Below the pieces are notes generated by a model, which was not told the origin of the DNA, made no database searches, and was given only the letters and a program-made list of their open reading frames with translations. The position numbers and the translations under genes are program-made. From Cordilura impudica (taxonomy: Eukaryota; Arthropoda; Insecta; Diptera; Scathophagidae): DNA of 64,000 bases. The stretch lies in contig OY821518.1 in NCBI GenBank assembly GCA_963682025.1, forward strand, positions 36,603,059-36,667,058, in the 5' to 3' direction. This document shows positions 55,451 to 64,000 of the stretch, one piece after another (positions within the stretch are counted from its first letter, which is position 1; the number at the start of each line of letters is the position of its first letter).

Positions 55451-57272
55451 CGGATTTAAATGATTTTTTGTTTTGACCTTCTATTTCAAAATTTGTCATG
55501 CATAACAGTTTTATATAAATGTAAGAATCCAAGTCTAATGTGTTTTTGTTTAAATGTATATTTAACTAAATTATCAATTATCATTTAATTAGTGGTAGCT
55601 AACCATTTCCTATGGTAAATAAATATTCACTATTAAGAAAATGCAATTAAACCAAATCCTCTCAAATTTCTGTAACTGACCTCGTCACAATTCCTGCTCA
55701 ATTAATGTCTAAACGACAATATATCAGTTTCTATAGAATGTGTGAAAAGAATTATTAAGTGAAATACCTATCCTGAAGAATTTAAAAAGTTTTATGTAAG
55801 TTTAGATGATAATGAAATTGTTTGTAACTGAGATGGATTTATATAATGTTAACAATGCCGTAGCAGGTTTAGTTATCTTATGTTCGTGTTTAATTATGTC
55901 ATATTGTTTTCATATATTTTCCATATGAAATAAAAGTATTGCATCCATCATTTCATTGCGTATAATAATAATTTTTAGGCTTTTTGGATTCTGTATTAAA
56001 TTGGTATGTATCATTTTCGCAGAATTATTAGGGATAATTTTTTAAATATTATTTTTGGGCAATAGTTTGGGGGGGGGGGGGGAAATGAGATACTAAAAGT
56101 TAGTCTGAAAGTATTAGGACAGTATTGTAAAATCCCTTAAAGGATTGGCGTTCTAAGGCCAAACTTTTTTTTATGACTTTTTATATTTTTTCCTTATCTT
56201 GATGTTTGCTTGTAGAGTTTTTCGGCTATAACTCAAAAACCACTTCATTCTTTAACAAAGGGTTTCAGCATATAATGAAATGATATCATTATACAAATTT
56301 ATATTTTTGCTTCATTTTTTAAAATTTTTCAATGACAAGATATACAGAGCGTATGATTATTATTTCCTAGTAGAGTACAAAAAATGTGTATGTACATAAG
56401 TTAAACATACATCAGTATTTTTTATTTTATTTATTTTACATGAATATATTAATAAAAATGATTTATATAAGACGGGTTAAGGTTTAAAAGGCGAAAAAAG
56501 GCGTATTTACATAATTTTTTTTTTAAGATATGAATAATGTTGGATTATTTATTTCATATACCCGTTATAACATTTGAAGTATCTTTAAAAAAATTTTCAA
56601 TTAAAAATTTTAATAAATAAATCCGTGACAACGAATTTCAAGAGGCGCATCGAAAAAAAGTTGCTTTGCGGTGAACATCATAACTCTTTTCCGGATTATG
56701 TGAAATAAAAAAATCGAAATGCATTTAAAGGTGATATATTTCCCGAGGTAATCGGAAGATTTTTTTTTAATCTTTTATTACTTTTGGCAGCATTTTAAAG
56801 TGCAAAATACGATTTTTGCAACAAAATTTCGGTAAATTTGTTGGTAGAAAAGTGGGGGGAAAAAAAGGTAATAAGAGAAAAAAACTCTTGTGATTACGTG
56901 CTGTCTTTTGTGTAGAAATTTGAAACGAATCGGTCCAGATTTTGAGTTATGATGTTCCGGCCTTCAAATATGATCTTTGCTAGAAAATCGATTTAATTTT
57001 TTTTTAAAACTGATTTTTATACGACATAACGTATGAGGCCCGTCATTTGAAATGCTGTATCTTTGTTATTTTTACTCCAATTTAATTGAAATATTGACAT
57101 AACACTCTCGATTTTGAAATAAACCTTCAGAAAATAAATTCAGAAAATGTTTTGAACCTACCCCCCCATCCATCAGTCTTAACTACAATTTTGTTGAAGC
57201 ATGAAATGAGAAATCATCAATGGTTTTTGACGTATAACTGAAAAACTAAGCAAACAAAGAAAAAAAAATTAT
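55451..57272. other. AT-rich DNA, no gene seen; includes a G-run
   Basis: A run of 14 G lies at 56,069-56,082 and seven C at about 57,161-57,167. 56,640-57,120 has somewhat richer composition, but I recognise no protein or repeat family. Confidence 0.4.
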
Positions 57273-60200
57273 ATGAGTCCGATCACAGGGGAGATGTGTA
57301 ACCATTAAGTAATTAAAGTTTTTTTAAGGCACTTTTTTAAATCAAACAGACAACGTCAGATATGTATCACTTACAGCAAAAAACTGCAGAGGCTCTGCCA
57401 ATACAAAAATATTTATTATTATTTATTTCAACTGATTAATTTTTAATCTTTCATTTTCCATTTTTCATTTTTCGTTTTTCATTTTTATTTTTGATTTTTA
57501 TTTTTCATTTTTCAATTTTTATTTTTTATTTTTCATATTTCATTTTTTATTTTTTATTTTGCATTTTTCGTTTTTGGTTTTTCGTTTTTCATTTTTCATT
57601 ATTCATTTTTTATTTTTCATTTTTAATTTTTAATTTTTAATTTTTAATTTTTAATTTTTAATTTTTAATTTTTAATTTTTAATTTTTAATTTTTAATTTT
57701 TAATTTTTAATTTTTAATTTTTAATTTTTAATTTTTAATTTTTAATTTTTAATTTTTAATTTTTAATTTTTAATTTTTAATTTTTAATTTTTAATTTTTA
57801 ATTTTTAATTTTTAATTTTTAATTTTTAATTTTTAATTTTTAATTTTTAATTTTTAATTTTTAATTTTTAATTTTTAATTTTTAATTTTTAATTTTTAAT
57901 TTTTAATTTTTAATTTTTAATTTTTAATTTTTAATTTTTAATTTTTAATTTTTAATTTTTAATTTTTAATTTTTAATTTTTAATTTTTAATTTTTAATTT
58001 TTAATTTTTAATTTTTAATTTTTAATTTTTAATTTTTAATTTTTAATTTTTAATTTTTAATTTTTAATTTTTAATTTTTAATTTTTAATTTTTAATTTTT
58101 AATTTTTAATTTTTAATTTTTAATTTTTAATTTTTAATTTTTAATTTTTAATTTTTAATTTTTAATTTTTAATTTTTAATTTTTAATTTTTAATTTTTAA
58201 TTTTTAATTTTTAATTTTTAATTTTTAATTTTTAATTTTTAATTTTTAATTTTTAATTTTTAATTTTTAATTTTTAATTTTTAATTTTTAATTTTTAATT
58301 TTTAATTTTTAATTTTTAATTTTTAATTTTTAATTTTTAATTTTTAATTTTTAATTTTTAATTTTTAATTTTTAATTTTTAATTTTTAATTTTTAATTTT
58401 TAATTTTTAATTTTTAATTTTTAATTTTTAATTTTTAATTTTTAATTTTTAATTTTTAATTTTTAATTTTTAATTTTTAATTTTTAATTTTTAATTTTTA
58501 ATTTTTAATTTTTAATTTTTAATTTTTAATTTTTAATTTTTAATTTTTAATTTTTAATTTTTAATTTTTAATTTTTAATTTTTAATTTTTAATTTTAATT
58601 TTTAATTTTTAATTTTAATTTTTAATTTTAATTTTTAATTTTTAATTTTAATTTTTAATTTTTAATTTTTAATTTTTAATTTTAATTTTTAATTTTTAAT
58701 TTTAATTTTTAATTTTTAATTTTTAATTTTTAATTTTTAATTTTTAATTTTTAATTTTTAATTTTTAATTTTTAATTTTTAATTTTTAATTTTTAATTTT
58801 TAATTTTTAATTTTTAATTTTTAATTTTTAATTTTTAATTTTTAATTTTTAATTTTTAATTTTTAATTTTTAATTTTTAATTTTTAATTTTTAATTTTTA
58901 ATTTTTAATTTTTAATTTTTAATTTTTAATTTTTAATTTTTAATTTTTAATTTTTAATTTTTAATTTTTAATTTTTAATTTTTAATTTTTAATTTTTAAT
59001 TTTTAATTTTTAATTTTTAATTTTTAATTTTTAATTTTTAATTTTTAATTTTTAATTTTTAATTTTTAATTTTTAATTTTTAATTTTTAATTTTTAATTT
59101 TTAATTTTTAATTTTTAATTTTTAATTTTTAATTTTTAATTTTTAATTTTTAATTTTTAATTTTTAATTTTTAATTTTTAAATTTTAATTTTTAATTTTT
59201 AATTTTTAATTTTTAATTTTTAATTTTTAATTTTTAATTTTTAATTTTTAATTTTTAATTTTTAATTTTTAATTTTTAATTTTTAATTTTTAATTTTTAA
59301 TTTTTAATTTTTAATTTTTAATTTTTAATTTTTAATTTTTAATTTTTAATTTTTAATTTTTAATTTTTAATTTTTAATTTTTAATTTTTAATTTTTAATT
59401 TTTAATTTTTAATTTTTAATTTTTAATTTTTAATTTTTAATTTTTAATTTTTAATTTTTAATTTTTAATTTTTAATTTTTAATTTTTAATTTTTAATTTT
59501 TAATTTTTAATTTTTAATTTTTAATTTTTAATTTTTAATTTTTAATTTTTAATTTTTAATTTTTAATTTTTAATTTTTAATTTTTAATTTTTAATTTTTA
59601 ATTTTTAATTTTTAATTTTTAATTTTTAATTTTTAATTTTTAATTTTTAATTTTTAATTTTTAATTTTTAATTTTTAATTTTTAATTTTTAATTTTTAAT
59701 TTTTAATTTTTAATTTTTAATTTTTAATTTTTAATTTTTAATTTTTAATTTTTAATTTTTAATTTTTAATTTTTAATTTTTAATTTTAATTTTTAATTTT
59801 TAATTTTTAATTTTTAATTTTTAATTTTTAATTTTTAATTTTTAATTTTTAATTTTTAATTTTTAATTTTTAATTTTTAATTTTTAATTTTTAATTTTTA
59901 ATTTTTAATTTTTAATTTTTAATTTTTAATTTTTAATTTTTAATTTTTAATTTTTAATTTTTAATTTTTAATTTTTAATTTTTAATTTTTAATTTTTAAT
60001 TTTTAATTTTTAATTTTTAATTTTTAATTTTTAATTTTTAATTTTTAATTTTTAATTTTTAATTTTTAATTTTTAATTTTTAATTTTTAATTTTTAATTT
60101 TTAATTTTTAATTTTTAATTTTTAATTTTTAATTTTTAATTTTTAAATTTTAATTTTTAATTTTTAATTTTTAATTTTTAATTTTTAATTTTTAATTTTT

Positions 60201-60765
60201 AATTTTTAATTTTTAATATTTAATTTTTAATTTTTAATTTTTAATTTTTAATTTTTAATTTTTAATTTTTAATTTTTAATTTTTAATTTTTAATTTTTAA
60301 TTTTTAATTTTTAATTTTTAATTTTTAATTTTTAATTTTTAATTTTTAATTTTTAATTTTTAATTTTTAATTTTTAATTTTTAATTTTTAATTTTTAATT
60401 TTTAATTTTTAATTTTTAATTTTTAATTTTTAATTTTTAATTTTTAATTTTTAATTTTTAATTTTTAATTTTTAATTTTTAATTTTTAATTTTTAATTTT
60501 TCATTGTCATTTATCATTTTTCAATTTTCGTTTTTCATTTTTCATTTTTCATTTTTCATTTTTCATTTTTCATTTTTCATTTTTCATTTTTCATTTTTCA
60601 TTTTTAATTTTTCATGCTTCATTCTTCATTTTTCAAAACGATTTTATAACGCTATTCGCTCCCTCATTTTATCTCCAAACACTTCCTAATGAATTCGTGT
60701 CTTCATTTTATTTCCAAACACTTTGCTTTTGTGATTGTATTGTGAAAAAGATTTTTACACATCAA
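57273..60765 (+). mobile_element. Family B MITE hugely expanded by a heptamer array
   Basis: Left edge ATGAGTCCGATCACAGGGG, AGATGTGTAACCATTA, 'aggcacttttttaaatcaaacag' and ACTGCAGAGGCTCTG. Right edge 'tttgcttttgtgattgtattgtgaaaaagatttttacacatca'. It shares with the 24,118 copy, but not with the array-less copies, the junction TTTATT(A)TTTCAAC(C/T)G just before the array. Confidence 0.8.
57621..60500 (+). repeat. (TTTTTAA)n minisatellite, about 410 copies
   Basis: A nearly perfect 7-bp tandem repeat for about 2.88 kb. Rare variants are 6-bp units clustered at about 58,592-58,700, single changes near 59,180, 60,145 and 60,218, and a 6-bp unit near 59,785. TTTTTCA-type heptamers flank it on both sides (57,450-57,620 and 60,500-60,625), the right one being nearly pure TTTTTCA. 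Every frame contains TAA, so it cannot code. Confidence 0.97.
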
Positions 60766-60777
60766 AAATATAAAACA

Positions 60778-61432
60778 TAAAGAAAGTTCGGCTTGAGAAC
60801 GCCAAACCCTTTGGAGCTCTTACTATACTGGCCGAGTTCTTTGACTTGGCCACAGTATTATAATGAGAAATAACCCTATTTTTAAAATCGTAGTTGTAGC
60901 CAAAATAAGTCAAATATCTCTTGAGATTGAAAAAAGAAATGGTGGATTTTAGCTAAAACCGTTTCAGCTTGGAGCACCTTCTCCTAACTGAATCATGTAA
61001 AATTGGAATTTTAAGCCAGAAACTAACAGGTATTTTGGCAACTCTATTGATATTAATAACAAATAATAAAAGGTCATAAAGAAAAGTTCAGTTTGAGAAA
61101 GCCAAGCCTTTTGAAGCTTTTATTATACTGACCTATTACTTACACCCTGACTTGGAATTTCTCACCGCCAAGCCCCCACCATATCTCGACTATGACCACG
61201 ACAATATTCTACCGTATTATAATGAAAAATCTCAAAATTTTTAAAAACATAATTGTAGCCTAAATAAGTCAAATATCACATTAGATTTGACCCAAATTTT
61301 TATTTAAAAAAAAAAAAATAAAAAATTGAGGATTTCGCTTAACACCGTTTCAGCATACACCATTATATAAAATTAAAATTTTGAGCCAGAAACTATCAGA
61401 TATTTTGGCAACTCTATTGATAATAACAACAA
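60778..61432 (+). repeat. Tandem duplication, two ~300-350-bp units
   Basis: Unit 1 (60,778-61,072) and unit 2 (about 61,078-61,432) share 'aaagttc(g/a)g(c/t)ttgagaa', GCCAA(A/G)CC(C)TTT, 'gta(g)t/attataatga(g/a)aaat', TAAGTCAAATATC, ACCGTTTCAGC and TTTTGGCAACTCTATTGATA. Unit 2 has ~50 extra bases (61,135-61,200). By eye roughly 75-80% identity, so the duplication is old. Confidence 0.8.
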
Positions 61433-62480
61433 TTTCTTGTAAAGTTCATATATATTTTATGTATATGAATTTTATAAATTTTCTTCATTTTTCCAACCAA
61501 CACACACAAAACTTTTTCGAAGTAATAAAACGAATATTTTCCAATATCCTTTAAATACTTATTATATTTTCAATATGCATCACCTTCTCCCATTCCATTC
61601 ACTTATTAACTTATACTCATATCTATGTATGTGAATGTTTCTGTACGAGTATATGCTGATAAATTTTCAATGTCCATTTCTTTGTCCTTATTCATAACTT
61701 TGTATTGTGTTGTTGTGGTATTGTATTTTTTTTTTTTCTCCTTAAATTTTGTTTTATTTCTTGTAGTAAATTCTTTTTTATAGCATGTTTATTCATTCAC
61801 AGTACATGGTTTTGGAAGTTTATTTTGTTATGTGTGTGTATGTATATGTGTGCAGTCATGTAGTAGTAAAGTGTTATTGTGTTATTTGTCATTGTGGTTG
61901 GTTAGGAAAAACCACTAAATTGTGTTTCGACTTTGTAACGTTTTAACCACATTTCGGTGGTTCTTTTGGGGCTATTGCTATTGTTAAAGGCACTACAGCA
62001 TTGCCAACCACATTTCTACTTACACAAACACTTGACCTTTTGATTTAAAATGCACAACATATAAAAAAATATTATCAAGTTTAAAAAGTAATTTATATAA
62101 TTTGTTTTCTGGTAATTTTTAAAAATTTCATTATGTTAAAATTTCCAATAGATTTTGTTTATTTACATGTAAGCAAAAATATTATTTAAACCAAGCGATG
62201 CCAACTTTTCGAAGCAAAAACAGCGAAATAGTAGCCTAAGTAGATCTAAAAGCCGCTATATTAAAATGATATTAAAAGCGCTAGTTATATTTTTGTAAAA
62301 ATAATACCGTTTTTAATAACTTTCAAGAAAACCTGTACAGTAGCACATTAATTTTAATAGAAACAATTAATGGAATCTTATAAATAACCCTCTTGGTAAC
62401 ATGCTGACACTGGTGTCACAGGATTAATTTAACGAATTTAACGAATAACAGATGGGCTAATGGATTAACGTTTCTTCACG
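61433..62480. other. Probable single-copy DNA
   Basis: 61,490-62,030 has a mixed composition (CACATTTCGGTGGTTCTTTT, TATGTATATGTGTGCAGTCA) unlike the repeats. No coding frame. 62,170-62,480 is unrecognised flank of the E arm. Confidence 0.35.
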
Positions 62481-62481
62481 A

Positions 62482-63704
62482 TCTCTCGCGGTATGCAAAT
62501 AATTGCACCAAAGATATATCACAATGGATTATTTTGCTCCCAGGGGCACTGAAGGGTTAAATAAATACAAATTAACTGAATTATTTTCCTTAAAATCTAA
62601 ATAGTGGTTTCATCGAGATTAATATAAAAACTCGTTTTCGGAAATTTTTATTTAAAAATGTTTTAAAATCCAAAACTGGCCTTGGCAAATAATGGGTTAA
62701 CTTTCTCGGATTTATCTCCCATTTTAGGAACGGAAGTTCTGCACATTTCGTTATTATATTTTAGGCGTCGCATCTAAAAATTCGATATCACTTACAAAAT
62801 ATTTTTATTTTTTGAATAAATTGTTTTTTATTAGCTCCGGGACATATGTGACCCCACTTCCAAAAGGGTTAATGGGATCATAATATTTTTTTCCGAAACC
62901 CTAATCTATTGAGATAAAATATAACATTTAACAGTAGAAAATTGATGAATTTTTGATACAAAGTATTTAGGATTAGTACATTTACAGAATATTTTAGAAA
63001 AATCTTATTTTTCTCGAAATCCGCAAAAATTAAATCCTTGTCAAAAAAAATCTGGAACAGGGCTTTACCAAAAAATTCACACAGTTAATCTATAACATGC
63101 ACTTAACAAGACCTTGAAGAGCTAAATAATTTTTTTTTTAACTTTGTTTAAGAAAATTTTTCAAAACTTGAAAAAGGAGTTTTCCAAATATTATCCAAAA
63201 AAAATTTTCCAATTTCGGTCTCAATGCTTAATAGGTTAACAAGGTGGTAATAAAACAATACTTCATATCTGCGTAGTTATAGGTATAGGGACAAAAACAA
63301 AATGTTGGCTTTAAATATTTTCTTAAAAAATGGCATTAAATTTCATGACCTTATTTTTTTGGCACAAAAGTGGTCTGGAGCATTTGTTATTTCTTGGCAA
63401 ATTTTATTAGATTTTAAAGTTTTATAGCTTCTTGGAAGGACAATTTAATACTGATCTTGAATTATATAACAATTTGTCAGAAAAGTTAAACTGTAGAACG
63501 AAATTTTCGTAAAATCTGAAAGAAGTCATATTTTGCCCATATAAACACCCTTTAAATTTTCAATCGCGTTGAGCCACCTCTAAATGTTTTTTGATTGGCC
63601 CAAGACTTCATATTTCTCACTCCGTTTGCTATTCGCATATTTCTAGGGGGTGCGACCGAGTGTTTGAACACTTTTTTCCCTCCATATAATGAAGGGCCTC
63701 CCTA
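62482..63704 (+). mobile_element. Family E single arm, plus orientation
   Basis: A full right-type arm: ATTGCACCAAAGATATATCA, GGGGCACTGAAGGGTTAAAT, GACATATGTGACCCC (mutated landmark), GGTCTGGAGCATTTG and the outer end AAGGGCCTCCCTA at 63,704. The other arm is missing, so no target duplication can be tested. Confidence 0.85.
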
Positions 63705-63711
63705 GTGATCA

Positions 63712-63790
63712 TCTATTATTAATGTGAGTAGTTGCAAAAATGGGCGGTATCGGACCAATAGTCGTGGCATCTCCCATACAAATCAAATAT
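63712..63790 (+). repeat. Family D partial unit
   Basis: TATTAATGTGAGTAGTTGC, GGGCGGTATCGGACCAATAG and GTGGCATCTCCCATACAAAT match D, truncated by the A element that starts at 63,791. Confidence 0.65.
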
Positions 63791-64000
63791 AAACAAGTAA
63801 GAAAATTATTGTCGGTCTAGACCGACTATACGACACCCTATACCATGCGCTTAGAGACCCTATCTCTCAAGCCCAACTACCTGGACATAGAAAATAAGCA
63901 AAAACCAAATTTGAGTGGGATTTTTATTAATTTTTTTGGCTGCAGATATGAAAAAGTTCATATCGGATGCTATATCTATATGGGGACTAGGTCCAAAAAT
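63791..64000 (+). mobile_element. Family A copy, cut by the window edge
   Basis: ACAAGTAAGAAAATTATTG, the perfect palindrome GTCGGTCTAGACCGAC, 'cgacaccctataccatgcg' and onward in consensus to ATATGGGGACTAGGTCC at the edge. Confidence 0.85.

Noticed and set aside
1..64000. tRNA, rRNA or snRNA genes
   Set aside because: I saw no A-box/B-box pair with a plausible cloverleaf and no rRNA-like conserved GC-rich block. A covariance-model search (tRNAscan-SE, Infernal) would be decisive.

Overview
The window looks like gene-poor, repeat-saturated DNA from a fly, probably a calyptrate (blowfly or house-fly type). The support is its very high A+T content, its Tc1-type, jockey-type and hAT-like elements, and long (GGAC)n-bearing dispersed repeats. 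I found no intact host gene. Nearly every open reading frame of 60-100 codons lies inside a repeat. The coding sequence that can be recognised is broken transposon protein. The family letters below are my own labels.  Families: A = ~800-bp repeat with a palindromic 5' end and inverted ATACCCTATACC/GGTATAGGGTAT near its ends. B = MITE ended by AGATGTGTAAACATCT. C = foldback built of 21-bp units. D = tandem ~143-bp unit with GGGCGTGGCACCTCCC. E = hAT-like foldback with TIR TAGGGTGGCCCTT and an ATGTACAT-like 8-bp target duplication. F = MITE with TIR TAGGGTGGGTCG. G = ~200-bp repeat. H and M = two DNA transposons carrying dead genes of conserved, uncharacterised protein families. J = Helitron-like repeat ending CTAGT. 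K and L = further dispersed repeats. N = small TA-flanked MITE.  Layout. 1-3.7 kb: a jockey-like C-terminal fragment, then quiet AT-rich DNA. 3.7-7.1 kb: a TA-flanked foldback element, then an E element with an A element nested in it. 7.1-9 kb: D units and an AAAATCGCC minisatellite with higher-order structure. 9.8-12.1 kb: an A element split by a LINE that is itself split by F. 12.2-14.8 kb: inverted D/minisatellite, then a second E. 14.9-17.9 kb: a Tc1-type element split by two adjacent A copies. 18.5-25.9 kb: A/G/B fragments, foldback C with a 258-bp MITE inside, transposon M, and an A element split by a B element full of TTTTTCA heptamers. 26.8 kb: a possible TATA-Inr promoter with an A-rich leader. 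28.1-31 kb: a jockey-like retrotransposon (minus strand). 31.1-33.4 kb: a Tc1 fragment, D units and a ~124-bp satellite. 33.7-36.7 kb: transposon H. 37.3-41 kb: A, C and K copies. 41.2-43.9 kb: the best-preserved E element. 44.8-50.4 kb: L, J, N and B copies. 51.5-55.5 kb: a possible Tc1 fragment, then E, K and B. 57.3-60.8 kb: a B element containing ~2.9 kb of almost pure (TTTTTAA)n. 60.8-64 kb: a tandem duplication, an E arm, a D unit and the start of another A.  The clearest signals are transposons H and M, whose long inverted repeats suggest that two widespread 'orphan' protein families are transposon proteins; the heptamer arrays inside one MITE subfamily; and the E foldback family with its palindromic target preference. 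The nesting also gives a relative insertion order: the E element at 5.0 kb, the Tc1 element and the A element at 9.8 kb are each older than what lies inside them.
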